A stretch of DNA of 64,000 nt from Streptomyces sp. 1331.2 (GTDB lineage Bacteria > Actinomycetota > Actinomycetes > Streptomycetales > Streptomycetaceae), in assembly GCF_900199205.1 (NCBI RefSeq), contig NZ_OBMJ01000001.1:5697001-5761000 (forward strand), given 5' to 3'. Below, piece by piece: positions 1-8,690 of the stretch. Each line of letters starts with the position of its first letter. Position 1 is the stretch's first letter. The notes beneath the pieces are model-generated. The model was not told the origin of the DNA, ran no database searches, and worked only from the letters and a program-made list of their open reading frames with translations. The position numbers were made by a program, and so were the translations under genes.

Positions 1-1665
1 GAGCCGGGTGCCGGGGGCAAGTTCGGCAGCGGTCCCCGAGGCCATCAGGTACGGGCTGCGCTCGCCAGGGGCGGGCTTCTCCACCCGGGCGCGGGCGATG
101 CGTTCGGGGAAGGCGAGGGCGACGACGAGGCCGGCGGCGGCCCTATCGGGGAGGTCGGTGGCGGGTTCGTCGGAGGTGGCGCGGAGCAGGCGGCGGACTT
201 CCTCGCGCCAGCGCGACGCGTACGGGTCGCTGGAGGAGCGGACCGTACGCCAGACCGCGCCGAGGTCGTCGCCCAGCGCCCGCGGCGGTTCCTCGGAGAG
301 TAGGGCGACTAGTTCGGCGGCTCTGCGGGCGCCGACGGCGGGGGCGCCGTCGACGAGGGCGCGGGCGAGGCGCGGGTGCAGCCCCGTACGGGCGAGGCGG
401 ATGCCGCGCGGCGTGGCGCGGCCGTCGGGGTCGACGGCGCCGAGGGCCTGCAGGGTCTGCCGGGCGGCGGCCATCGCCCCGGAGGGCGGGGCGTCGGGCA
501 GGGCGAGGCCGGTGGCGTCCGGGTCGCCCCAGCAGGAAGCCTGGAGGGCGAACGACGTGAGGTCGGCGAGGGCGATCTCGGGCGTCGGGAAGCGCGCGGC
601 GCGGGCGTCCTCGGCTTCGTGCCAGCAGCGGTAGACGGTGCCGGGTGCCTCGCGCCCTGCACGCCCTGCGCGCTGGCGGGCGGCGGCGAGGGAGGCGCGG
701 ACGGTGACCAGGGCGGCGAGGCCCCGGGCGTGGTCGGTGCGGGGTTCGCGGGCGAGGCCGGCGTCGACCACGATGCGTACGCCCGGAACGGTGAGCGAGG
801 ACTCGGCGACGGCGGTGGCGAGGACGACGCGGCGGCCCTCAGCAGGTGTGAGGGCGGCGTCCTGGACGGGCTGCGGGGCGCGGCCGTGGAGTTGCAGGAC
901 GTCGGCCGGAGCGCCGCTCAACTGCCCTGCCACGCGCGCGATTTCGCCGACGCCCGGCAGGAAGCAGAGCACGTCCCCCTCCCGCTCGCCCAGCGCCCGC
1001 CGTACGACGGCGGCGACGTGGTCGAGCAGCGCCGGGTCGACCCGGGTGCCGTGCGCGGGCCGGACGGCGCGGGGCGGTGGCGCCCAGACCACGTCCACCG
1101 GGTGGGAGACCCCGTGCGCCTCCACCACCGGTGCGCCGCCGAGGAGTTCGGCCCAGGCTTCGGTGTCGGAGGTGGCCGAGGCGCAGACCAGCCGCAGTTC
1201 GGGCCGCAGCGTCGACCGGACGTCGAGGAGGAAGGCGAGCGCGGTGTCGGCGTCCAGGTGCCGTTCGTGGCACTCGTCCAGGACGACCACGTCCACGCCC
1301 GGCAGTTCCTGGTCGCGCTGGAGGCGTTGCAGCAGCACGCCGGTGGTGACCACCTCGACCACGGTCTCCGGCCCGACGCGCCGGTCCCCGCGCACGGTGT
1401 ACCCGACCTCGCGGCCCACGGCGGAGCCGAGCAGCCAGGCCATCCGCCGGGCGGCGGCCCGGACGGCGAGCCGGCGCGGTTCGGCGACCAGCACCCGGCG
1501 GACCGGCCCCTCGGCGGTGAGCAGCCCGGCCAGGGCGAGCGGCACCAGCGTCGTCTTTCCGGTGCCGGGCGGCGCGGCGAGGACGGCGGTGCCGTGCCCG
1601 GCCAGCGCTTCGTGCAGGGCGGGCAGGGCGGTGCGGACGGGCAGCTCGCGCCACGCAGGGTTCAC
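1..1665 (-). CDS. hrpB: ATP-dependent RNA helicase HrpB (3' end beyond window)
   Basis: DEAH-type superfamily 2 helicase, cut by the window edge after 555 codons; family members run to about 820-850 residues. The GTG start at 1665 overlaps the stop of the upstream methyltransferase (GTGA), so the two are translationally coupled. Walker A GTGKT lies at residues 34-38 and the DECH box (VVVLDECHERH) at about 125-135, followed by helicase C and HA2-like sequence. The DECH variant and the short N-terminus separate HrpB from HrpA and Prp helicases. The cellular RNA target in actinobacteria is not known. Confidence 0.9.
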   Translation of the reverse strand, partial: MNPAWRELPVRTALPALHEALAGHGTAVLAAPPGTGKTTLVPLALAGLLTAEGPVRRVLVAEPRRLAVRAAARRMAWLLGSAVGREVGYTVRGDRRVGPETVVEVVTTGVLLQRLQRDQELPGVDVVVLDECHERHLDADTALAFLLDVRSTLRPELRLVCASATSDTEAWAELLGGAPVVEAHGVSHPVDVVWAPPPRAVRPAHGTRVDPALLDHVAAVVRRALGEREGDVLCFLPGVGEIARVAGQLSGAPADVLQLHGRAPQPVQDAALTPAEGRRVVLATAVAESSLTVPGVRIVVDAGLAREPRTDHARGLAALVTVRASLAAARQRAGRAGREAPGTVYRCWHEAEDARAARFPTPEIALADLTSFALQASCWGDPDATGLALPDAPPSGAMAAARQTLQALGAVDPDGRATPRGIRLARTGLHPRLARALVDGAPAVGARRAAELVALLSEEPPRALGDDLGAVWRTVRSSSDPYASRWREEVRRLLRATSDEPATDLPDRAAAGLVVALAFPERIARARVEKPAPGERSPYLMASGTAAELAPGTRL

Positions 1666-2552
1666 GAACGCTCCGCGACGAAGATCGCGGTGCCGGGGAT
1701 CAGCCGTCCGCGCAGCGGGGACCAGCCGCCCCACTCCTGCTCCAGGCCGGCCGGCCATTCGGGTTCGACCAGGTCGAGCAGCCGGAAGCCGGCGGCGACG
1801 AGTTCGCGGACCCGGTCGCCGAGGGTGCGGTGGTGCTCGACGTAGGTGGCGTTGCCCTGTTCGTCCTGCTCGACGTACGGGGTGCGGTCGAAGTAGGAGG
1901 ACATCGCGGTCAGGCCCTCGACGCCGGGCTCGTCGGGGAAGGCCCAGCGGATCGGGTGGGTCACCGAGAACACCCAGCGCCCGCCGGGGCGCAGCACCCG
2001 GTGCACCTCGCGCATCAGGGCGACGGTGTCGGCGCTGAACGGGACGGCGCCGTAGGCGGAGCAGGCGAGGTCGAAGGAGGCGTCGGCGAAGGGCAGCACC
2101 GCGGCGTCGGCCTGGACGACCGGGACGGGGGTGGTGCCGCGGCCGAGGTCGATCCGGCGGGAGTGCTGGAGCTGGCGGAAGGAGATGTCCAGGGCGACGG
2201 GGCGGGCGCCGCGGCCGGCCAGCCAGCGCGAGCACTGGGCGGCGCCGGCGCCGATCTCCAGGACGTCCTTGCCGGCGACCTCGCCGAGCAGTCGGGCGTC
2301 GGCCTCGTCCAGGCCCTCGGGGCACCAGGTGAAGCGGTCGTCGCCGAGGAACTCGCCGTGCTCGTCCTGGTATTCGTCGGCGTTGCGGTCCCACCAGTGC
2401 CGGCTGGCGCGGCTGCTCTCCCCGGTGCCGGCGTCGCGTCGTACCGCGTCGTCGCCGTCGCCGTCGTCACCGGCTTCTACAAGATCACGGCCGTCGGGGT
2501 CAAGATCGTGCACGTCGGACTGGGGGGTGGTGGCCACGGTGATAATGCCCAT
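1662..2552 (-). CDS. class I SAM-dependent methyltransferase
   Basis: 296 residues from the ATG at 2552; a GTG at 2537 is an alternative start because no strong ribosome site marks either. The first 50 residues are acidic and low in complexity. A Methyltransf_11-type fold follows, with motif I VLEIGAGAAQ at 97-106, an acidic loop (VALDIS) near 119-124 and the post-motif segment LRPGGRWVFSVTHP. The ending EWGGWSPLRGRLIPGTAIF is typical of actinobacterial small-molecule methyltransferases. The substrate cannot be read from sequence. It lies upstream of hrpB with a 4-nt overlap and is divergent from rpsA. Confidence 0.85.
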   Translation of the reverse strand: MGIITVATTPQSDVHDLDPDGRDLVEAGDDGDGDDAVRRDAGTGESSRASRHWWDRNADEYQDEHGEFLGDDRFTWCPEGLDEADARLLGEVAGKDVLEIGAGAAQCSRWLAGRGARPVALDISFRQLQHSRRIDLGRGTTPVPVVQADAAVLPFADASFDLACSAYGAVPFSADTVALMREVHRVLRPGGRWVFSVTHPIRWAFPDEPGVEGLTAMSSYFDRTPYVEQDEQGNATYVEHHRTLGDRVRELVAAGFRLLDLVEPEWPAGLEQEWGGWSPLRGRLIPGTAIFVAERS

Positions 2553-2722
2553 CGCGTAGGGTGTGGGTGCGGAAGCGCCGCTGCCGCGAACCGGCCCGTC
2601 GAAGGGTCCGGATCCTGGCGGTGGCATCCGGGGAAGGGCCCCTTCGGGCGCCACCGCGAGGTGCGCAATCGGAGGATATGGCCTGATCCGTACCGGGCTC
2701 CACCGTCTTGCCTCTTCTGGCG

Positions 2723-2751
2723 TTGACCGTGCCTGGCCGTCCCCGTATGCT
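2723..2751 (+). promoter_or_regulatory. rpsA promoter (HrdB-type)
   Basis: A -35 TTGACC at 2723-2728 and a -10 TATGCT at 2746-2751 are separated by exactly 17 bp. This is a near-consensus housekeeping sigma promoter reading towards rpsA. A start site near 2758 would give a 5' leader of about 210 nt. Confidence 0.8.
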
Positions 2752-2757
2752 ACAAGT

Positions 2758-2967
2758 TGCGCTGCGGGCCTGCGCGCCTCGGACGGAGCAGGTCGCGCTC
2801 GCATCTGTCGAAGACCCCACGGTCGCAAGACGGACGCCGATTTTCTCGCTGTGCGGGAACCGTCGGTGTGCCGTGTTCTTGGCTGTCCGGCTTTCGGTGG
2901 GAGCGATACGGGCCCTCCGCGTGGCATTACCTACGACTTTCATGTCCGTACCGGAGCCCTTTTCCTA
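2758..2967 (+). other. long 5' leader of rpsA
   Basis: About 210 nt between the predicted transcription start and the rpsA ATG, with no convincing ORF. It contains GC-rich segments able to pair and a final GGAG at 2953-2956, 11 nt before the ATG. In enterobacteria the rpsA leader is the site of S1 autorepression; whether this leader does the same is inference. The stretch from 2553 to 2722 holds nothing else I can identify. Confidence 0.45.
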
Positions 2968-4458
2968 ATGACGAGCCCCACCGACTCCTCCCTCAGCACC
3001 ACCCCGCAGGTCGCGGTCAACGACATCGGCGACGCGGAGGCCTTCCTCGCCGCCATCGACGAGACCATCAAGTACTTCAACGATGGCGACATCGTCGAGG
3101 GCGTCATCGTGAAGGTCGACCGTGACGAGGTCCTCCTCGACATCGGTTACAAGACCGAGGGCGTCATCCCGTCCCGCGAGCTCTCGATCAAGCACGACGT
3201 TGACCCGCACGAGGTCGTCGCCGTCGGTGACAACATCGAGGCCCTGGTTCTCCAGAAGGAGGACAAGGAGGGTCGTCTCATCCTGTCCAAGAAGCGCGCT
3301 CAGTACGAGCGTGCCTGGGGCACGATCGAGAAGATCAAGGAAGAGGACGGCATCGTCACCGGTACCGTCATCGAGGTCGTCAAGGGTGGTCTCATCCTCG
3401 ACATCGGCCTCCGTGGCTTCCTCCCGGCCTCGCTCGTCGAGATGCGCCGCGTCCGCGACCTCCAGCCCTACGTGGGCAAGGAGCTCGAAGCCAAGATCAT
3501 CGAGCTGGACAAGAACCGCAACAACGTGGTCCTGTCCCGCCGTGCCTGGCTGGAGCAGACCCAGAGCGAGGTCCGCCAGACCTTCCTCACCACCCTCCAG
3601 AAGGGCCAGGTGCGCTCCGGCGTCGTCTCCTCGATCGTCAACTTCGGTGCCTTCGTGGACCTGGGTGGCGTCGACGGCCTGGTGCACGTCTCCGAGCTGT
3701 CCTGGAAGCACATCGACCACCCGTCCGAGGTCGTCGAGGTCGGCCAGGAGGTCACCGTCGAGGTTCTCGACGTGGACATGGACCGCGAGCGCGTCTCCCT
3801 GTCGCTGAAGGCGACCCAGGAGGACCCGTGGCAGCAGTTCGCCCGTACCCACCAGATCGGCCAGGTCGTTCCGGGTAAGGTCACCAAGCTGGTTCCGTTC
3901 GGTGCGTTCGTCCGCGTGGACGAGGGCATCGAGGGTCTGGTCCACATCTCCGAGCTGGCCGAGCGCCACGTCGAGATCCCGGAGCAGGTCGTCCAGGTCG
4001 GCGACGAGATCTTCGTCAAGGTCATCGACATCGACCTGGAGCGTCGCCGCATCAGCCTGTCGCTGAAGCAGGCCAACGAGGCCCTGGGTGCCAACCCGGC
4101 CGAGGTCGAGTTCGACCCGACCCTGTACGGCATGGCCGCCTCGTACGACGACCAGGGCAACTACATCTACCCGGAGGGCTTCGACCCCGAGGCGAACGAC
4201 TGGCTGCCCGGCTTCGAGAAGCAGCGCGAGGAGTGGGAGCGCCAGTACGCCGAGGCGCAGGCCCGCTTCGAGCAGCACCAGGCCCAGGTCATCAAGAGCC
4301 GCGAGGCCGACGCCCAGGCCGCCGAGGAGGGTGGCGACGCCGTCGCCGCTGCCGCCGGTGGTTCCTACTCGTCCAGCAGCGACGAGGGCTCGGGCGCCCT
4401 GGCCTCCGACGAGGCCCTGGCCGCCCTGCGCGAGAAGCTGGCCGGCGGCCAGAGCTGA
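2968..4458 (+). CDS. rpsA: 30S ribosomal protein S1
   Basis: 496 residues starting at the ATG at 2968, the first Met after the leader. Four S1 RNA-binding OB folds begin near residues 37, 128, 213 and 299; the last two carry the NFGAFVDLGG / PFGAFVRVDE type core with VHVSEL/VHISEL. Four domains plus an acidic Ser/Ala-rich tail is the usual actinobacterial form (six in E. coli). It binds mRNA leaders at the 30S subunit. Codon usage is strongly biased towards C-ending codons, as expected for a highly expressed gene. It is monocistronic, between a promoter and a strong terminator. Confidence 0.97.
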   Translation: MTSPTDSSLSTTPQVAVNDIGDAEAFLAAIDETIKYFNDGDIVEGVIVKVDRDEVLLDIGYKTEGVIPSRELSIKHDVDPHEVVAVGDNIEALVLQKEDKEGRLILSKKRAQYERAWGTIEKIKEEDGIVTGTVIEVVKGGLILDIGLRGFLPASLVEMRRVRDLQPYVGKELEAKIIELDKNRNNVVLSRRAWLEQTQSEVRQTFLTTLQKGQVRSGVVSSIVNFGAFVDLGGVDGLVHVSELSWKHIDHPSEVVEVGQEVTVEVLDVDMDRERVSLSLKATQEDPWQQFARTHQIGQVVPGKVTKLVPFGAFVRVDEGIEGLVHISELAERHVEIPEQVVQVGDEIFVKVIDIDLERRRISLSLKQANEALGANPAEVEFDPTLYGMAASYDDQGNYIYPEGFDPEANDWLPGFEKQREEWERQYAEAQARFEQHQAQVIKSREADAQAAEEGGDAVAAAAGGSYSSSSDEGSGALASDEALAALREKLAGGQS

Positions 4459-4492
4459 GGCTCTCGCTTCCCGCTAGCCGATAGCTAGACGG

Positions 4493-4525
4493 TGGGCCCC
4501 ACCCGGAATTTCCGGGTGGGGCCCA
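4493..4525 (+). terminator. rpsA terminator
   Basis: A perfect 15-bp stem (4493-4507 with 4511-4525) closes a 3-nt loop ATT and is followed by TTTCGTTTT. It sits 34 nt after the rpsA stop. Confidence 0.9.
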
Positions 4526-4653
4526 TTTCGTTTTCCGCTTTGACTTATGTGTGGTTTATGTGAAGGAAAGTGTGAGATGAGGCTCATTGTCCTTCTATAG
4601 GCCGGAGTTCGGGTTGCACCTACATTGAGTGGAGCTGCCCGAAAGGCTCCTTC

Positions 4654-6990
4654 ATGCGCAAACCCTCCTCCGCCGTTCCCGCCGCCGTGGTCGGCGGCCG
4701 GCTCGCGGCCCTCGGCCGGTTCTGCTTCCGGCACCGCCGCTGGGTGCTCGGCTTCTGGGCCGCCGTCCTGGTCGTCGGCGTCCTGATCGGCGGCCGGGTC
4801 TTCGCGGGCTCGGTGGCCGGGGCCTCCTCCGCCAGCGCCGAGGCCGACCGGGGCAGCGCGGTGGTCGCCGCGGCCGACCCGTCGGCGGGCACCGTCACCG
4901 CGGTGGTGGACGAGAAGGCGGTGGACGGACAGCAGGCGGACGGAAAGCCGGCGGACGGAAAGCCGGTGGGCGGGAAGCCGGGCGACGGAAAGCCGGCGGC
5001 CGGGAAGCCGGGCGACGGGAAGCCGGTGGACGACCCGGCCGTCAGGGCCGCCGTCCAGAAGGCCACCGCGGAGATCGCGGGCCTGCCCGGGGTCTCCTCC
5101 GCCCTCGACGGGTACGGCTCCGGCCCGGCCTCGGCCGCGCTGCGCTCCGCCGACGGGACGGCGAGCCTGGTCACCGTACGGATGGCCGACACCGCCACCT
5201 CCGGCCAGACCGACGCCGTCACCCAGCGGCTGGCCGCGCTGAACGGAGCGGGCGGCGCCCACGTCACCGTCGGCGGTGACCTGGTGCTGCAGCAGGAGGT
5301 CAAGAAGCAGACCGAGCAGGACACCCGCTTCGGCGAGATGGTGACGCTGCCGCTCACCCTGGTCGTCATGGTGCTGGTGTTCGGCGGGCTCGCGGCGGCC
5401 TCGCTGCCGGTGATCGGCGCCGTCGCCTCGGTGGGCGGGGCACTGCTGGCCATGTTCGGATTCAGCCGGATCATGGACATCGACACCAGCGTGCTGCCGA
5501 TCGCCACCGTCCTGGGGCTCGGACTCTCGATCGACTACGCGCTGCTCATGGTGAACCGTTTCCGCGAGGAGCGCGGCCACGGCGCGGACATCGCCGCCGC
5601 CGTCGAACGGACCGCCGCGACCGCCGGGCGCACCGTGGCCTTCTCCGGACTGACCGTCGCCGTCGCCCTGTCCGGCCTGTTCGTCTTCACCAGCCCGGTA
5701 CTGGGAGCGGTCGCAGCCGCCGGGGTGAGCGTGGTGGTGATCGCCGTCGCCGCCGCGCTGACCCTGATCCCCGCGCTGCTCGGCTTCGCCGGCTCGCGGA
5801 TCAAGGCGCCCACCGCGCCGGTACCCGACGAGGGCTTCTTCAGCCGCACCGTCCGCCGGGTCCGCAAGCGGGCGGTGCTCGTCGCGCTCGCCTGCGTCGC
5901 CGTGCTGATGGCGGCCGGGGCACCCTTCCTGCACGCCGACATGCGCAACTCCGGCGCCGCCGTGCTGCCCACCTCCTCGGCCGGGCGGCAGGTCGCCGAC
6001 ACCATCGACCAGCGCTTCCCGGACGTCGCGGCCGCGCCGATCACGGTGGTGGTCGAGGGCGGTGCCTCGGTGGCGCAGGCGTACGCGGACGACGTGGTCG
6101 CCAAGCTGCCCGGAGTGAGCGGGGTGCGGGCGGTGAGCCCGGTGAGCGCCGGCGTCTCGACGATCGACGTCCTGGTGCACGGGGACCCGCAGGGCGGGCA
6201 GGCCAAGCACGTGGTCGAGGAGCTGCGGGCCGACCGCGGCGGGCTGAAGACCTACGTCACCGGTGGCGCGGCCTCGGTGGTGGACTTCCGGCAGGAGCTG
6301 CTGTCGCGCGGGCCGTGGGCGCTGGGCCTGGTCGCGGCCGGGACGCTGGTGCTGCTGTTCCTGATGACCGGCTCGGTGGTGATGCCGGTCAAGGCGCTGC
6401 TGATGAACCTGCTCTCGCTGGGCGCCTCGCTCGGCGCGCTGACCCTGGTGTTCCAGGACGGGTGGTTCAGCGGGCTGCTCGGCTTCAGCCCGACCGGCGG
6501 GCTGGAGACCTTCATCCCGGTGCTGGTCTTCGCCTTCGCCTTCGGGCTGTCGATGGACTACGAGGTGTTCCTGCTCGCCCGGATCAAGGAGCTGCACTCG
6601 CGTGGGTACAGCTGTACCAGGGCGGTGGAGCTGGGCGTCCAGCGCAGCGGTCGGATCATCACCTCGGCGGCGCTGCTGATGGTGATCGTCTTCGCCGGGT
6701 TCGCGCTCGGGGACATGCTCATGGTCAAGCAGATGGGCATCGCCCTGGCCGTCGCCGTCGCGGTGGACGCCACCCTGGTGCGGTGCCTGCTGGTGCCGGC
6801 GGCGATGAGCCTGTTCGGCGAGTTCAACTGGTGGGCGCCCGCGCCGCTCAAGCGGCTGCACCGGCGCTTCGGGCTGAGCGAGCACGTCGAGCTGCCGGAG
6901 ATCGGGCAGGCGGCGGCGTCGCTACCCTCCTCGGCGGCGATCCCGGCGCAGCGGCCGGCGGTGAAGGACCTGGTCGGGTCGGAGACCTAG
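4654..6990 (+). CDS. MMPL-family membrane transporter
   Basis: 778 residues from the ATG at 4654. The layout is RND/MMPL: one N-terminal membrane segment (about 28-48), an extracytoplasmic domain, five to six helices around 225-390, a second soluble domain, and a C-terminal helix bundle. The two halves carry the paired motifs LSIDYALLMVNRFREE and LSMDYEVFLLARIKE. Such proteins export lipids or small hydrophobic molecules using the proton gradient; the substrate is unknown. The first periplasmic loop contains a six-unit GKP repeat (residues 95-124). Its stop overlaps the convergent zapE stop by 4 bp. Confidence 0.88.
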   Translation: MRKPSSAVPAAVVGGRLAALGRFCFRHRRWVLGFWAAVLVVGVLIGGRVFAGSVAGASSASAEADRGSAVVAAADPSAGTVTAVVDEKAVDGQQADGKPADGKPVGGKPGDGKPAAGKPGDGKPVDDPAVRAAVQKATAEIAGLPGVSSALDGYGSGPASAALRSADGTASLVTVRMADTATSGQTDAVTQRLAALNGAGGAHVTVGGDLVLQQEVKKQTEQDTRFGEMVTLPLTLVVMVLVFGGLAAASLPVIGAVASVGGALLAMFGFSRIMDIDTSVLPIATVLGLGLSIDYALLMVNRFREERGHGADIAAAVERTAATAGRTVAFSGLTVAVALSGLFVFTSPVLGAVAAAGVSVVVIAVAAALTLIPALLGFAGSRIKAPTAPVPDEGFFSRTVRRVRKRAVLVALACVAVLMAAGAPFLHADMRNSGAAVLPTSSAGRQVADTIDQRFPDVAAAPITVVVEGGASVAQAYADDVVAKLPGVSGVRAVSPVSAGVSTIDVLVHGDPQGGQAKHVVEELRADRGGLKTYVTGGAASVVDFRQELLSRGPWALGLVAAGTLVLLFLMTGSVVMPVKALLMNLLSLGASLGALTLVFQDGWFSGLLGFSPTGGLETFIPVLVFAFAFGLSMDYEVFLLARIKELHSRGYSCTRAVELGVQRSGRIITSAALLMVIVFAGFALGDMLMVKQMGIALAVAVAVDATLVRCLLVPAAMSLFGEFNWWAPAPLKRLHRRFGLSEHVELPEIGQAAASLPSSAAIPAQRPAVKDLVGSET
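4936..5025 (+). repeat. 15-bp x6 in-frame tandem repeat
   Basis: Six 15-bp units encode residues 95-124 of the MMPL protein, each of the form x-(D/G/A)-G-K-P (ADGKP, ADGKP, VGGKP, GDGKP, AAGKP, GDGKP). The unit length keeps frame, so copy number can vary without breaking the gene. It lies in the first extracytoplasmic domain. Confidence 0.9.
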
Positions 6991-8105
6991 CCGGTTGCCG
7001 CGGCGCTCTCCGCCGCGGCGCTCGCCGCCGCGGGGTGGCGGAGCAGGGCGAGGCGGCTGGCGGTGCGGTCCAGGTCGCGCTGGATCGGGGAGCCGGGGGC
7101 CAGGCCGGTCATCGGGTCGGTGCCGATCAGGACCAGGCGGACGTCACGGTCGCAGCAGACGTCCACCAGGTTGGCGAAGCGCTGGCGGGCGTCCCTGGTG
7201 GCGGCGACCAGCGCGGGGACGTCGGCCAGGACGAGGGTGGGGAAGCGCTCGGCGAGCGCGAGGTAGTCGGGGACGGCGGTGCGGCCCTCGCACAGCTCCT
7301 CGAAGCCGAACCAGACCAGGTCGTCGCGGACGGCGCGGGCGGGCAGGTCGCGGTGGTGGACGGCCACTGGGGCGGCCTCCCCGGGGCCGGGCGGGGTCAG
7401 ACCGGCCGCCGCCTCCTGGCCGGGGCGCAGCAGGGCGCCGGTGGCGAAGCGCTGGGACACCTCCTGGCGGCGGGGCTCGCGGCGGAAGTCGACCGGGCCG
7501 GAGACGTCGAGGACGTCCATCCGTTCCTCGATGAGCGCGATCGTCGGCTCGAAGAGGTGGTGGTACAGCGGGTCGGGCATCAGGCCGGTGGGCGGGTAGT
7601 TGGACGTGGTGACCAGGGTGATCCGGCGTTCCAGCAGGGTGCGGAAGAGGCGGGCGACGAGCATCGCGTCGCCGGCGTCGTGGGCGTGGAACTCGTCGAA
7701 GACCAGGATCCGGCAGCCGTCGAGCAGCTCGTCCACGGCGCGGTCGACGGCTGCGCCCTGGTGCTTGTCGCCGGTGTCCTGCTGGGCAGCGGAGGGCTGG
7801 GCGACGGATTCGTGCAGCCGGCGGAAGAAGTCGTGGAAGTGCAGGCGGCGCTTGTGCGGGGTGGCCAGGCCGTCGAGGAAGGTGTCGACCAGCCAGCTCT
7901 TGCCGCGGCCGACCGGGCCCCAGAGGTAGAGGTGGCGCGGCGGGCGGCGCAACCGCCAGGCGGAGCGGGCCAGTTCGCCCGCGAGCCGGCCGAGCCGGTC
8001 GACCGCCGCGTGCTGGGCCTGGCTGAGGGTGAACCCGCGCTGCTGGGCGGCGTGGTGGAAGTGCCCGCGCATGGCCCGGTCCTGCTGCTCCGCCCTGTCC
8101 GTCAC
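6987..8105 (-). CDS. zapE: cell division protein ZapE (AFG1-like ATPase)
   Basis: 372 residues. Walker A GPVGRGKS is at 63-70, with the preceding LYLWGPVG typical of the AFG1/ZapE family, and the Walker B-like ILVFDEFHAHD follows near residue 130. In E. coli ZapE interacts with FtsZ, and related proteins are mitochondrial AFG1/LACE1. Actinobacterial copies are common, but their role is only inferred. The C-terminal 30 residues are Ala-rich. It is convergent with the MMPL gene, and no terminator is seen between them. Confidence 0.88.
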   Translation of the reverse strand: MTDRAEQQDRAMRGHFHHAAQQRGFTLSQAQHAAVDRLGRLAGELARSAWRLRRPPRHLYLWGPVGRGKSWLVDTFLDGLATPHKRRLHFHDFFRRLHESVAQPSAAQQDTGDKHQGAAVDRAVDELLDGCRILVFDEFHAHDAGDAMLVARLFRTLLERRITLVTTSNYPPTGLMPDPLYHHLFEPTIALIEERMDVLDVSGPVDFRREPRRQEVSQRFATGALLRPGQEAAAGLTPPGPGEAAPVAVHHRDLPARAVRDDLVWFGFEELCEGRTAVPDYLALAERFPTLVLADVPALVAATRDARQRFANLVDVCCDRDVRLVLIGTDPMTGLAPGSPIQRDLDRTASRLALLRHPAAASAAAESAAATG

Positions 8106-8196
8106 GTCGTCGGACCCTAGCAGGAGGTCAGGGGCGTGCCCCGGGTGGGGAGTTCGCAGGTCAGCGCAGGCGTGCAGGGAGTTCGCAGGCTGCAGG

Positions 8197-8628
8197 TCAG
8201 CGCAGGCGGTCGAGGAGGCCGACGACGGTGCGCAGCTGCTGCCGCTCCTCGGTGGACAGGCGGGCCTCGATGGCGGTGGCGATGTGGTGTTCGCGGCGGG
8301 CGCGCTGGTCGAGCAGGGCGGTGTGGCCGGCCTCGGTGACGGCGATGAGCTGCTTGCGGCCGTCGGTGGGGTGGGGCTGTTGGGCGACCAGGCCGGCCTC
8401 GGTCATCAGGGCGACGGTGCGGGCCATCGACTGGTGGCGGACGCGCCGGAGGTCGGCGAGTTCGGCGACGGTGTAGGAGCGCTCGTCGCGGACCAGCAGG
8501 CCGAGCACGGCGGCCTGGTTCGGCGGCAGGTCGTCGCTGTCGCGCAGGGCGCGGACCAGGCTGCCGAGGGCGGCGCGCAGGTCGGCGGCGAGTTCCAGGG
8601 TGTCCGGGTGCGGGGCTTCGCTGGGCAT
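8197..8628 (-). CDS. MarR-family transcriptional regulator
   Basis: 143 residues, normal MarR length. The winged helix spans roughly 35-100: YTVAELADLRRVRHQSMART is the recognition region and AGLVAQQPHPTDGRKQLIAVT the wing. It is divergent from the MBL-fold gene at 8691 and separated from it by a near-perfect 48-bp palindrome that it very likely binds, repressing both genes. The inducing ligand is unknown. Between 8140 and 8196, just past its stop, there is a short direct repeat (GGGAGTTCGCAGG twice). Confidence 0.9.
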   Translation of the reverse strand: MPSEAPHPDTLELAADLRAALGSLVRALRDSDDLPPNQAAVLGLLVRDERSYTVAELADLRRVRHQSMARTVALMTEAGLVAQQPHPTDGRKQLIAVTEAGHTALLDQRARREHHIATAIEARLSTEERQQLRTVVGLLDRLR

Positions 8629-8641
8629 GGGAGCAGTCTAT

Positions 8642-8689
8642 CCGGAATATCTACAGCATTGCTGTACAGCAATGCTGTAGAGTTTCCGG
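8642..8689. promoter_or_regulatory. MarR operator, 48-bp palindrome
   Basis: A perfect 30-bp palindrome (8651-8680, centred on GCTGT/ACAGC) is extended by CCGGAA/TTCCGG arms to 8642-8689, with only two mismatched pairs in 24. It fills the gap between the divergent MarR and MBL start codons and ends 1 bp before the MBL ATG, so a bound dimer would block transcription start or initiation on that side. Confidence 0.85.
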
Positions 8690-8690
8690 C

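Noticed and set aside
2965..4278. 437-codon open frame antisense to rpsA (minus strand)
   Set aside because: A mirror frame caused by the strong codon bias of rpsA; Leu/Asp/Val-rich without domain or ribosome site.
4474..6885. 803-codon open frame antisense to the first MMPL gene
   Set aside because: Opposite strand of a clear membrane protein; composition is His/Gly/Gln/Arg-rich shadow sequence.
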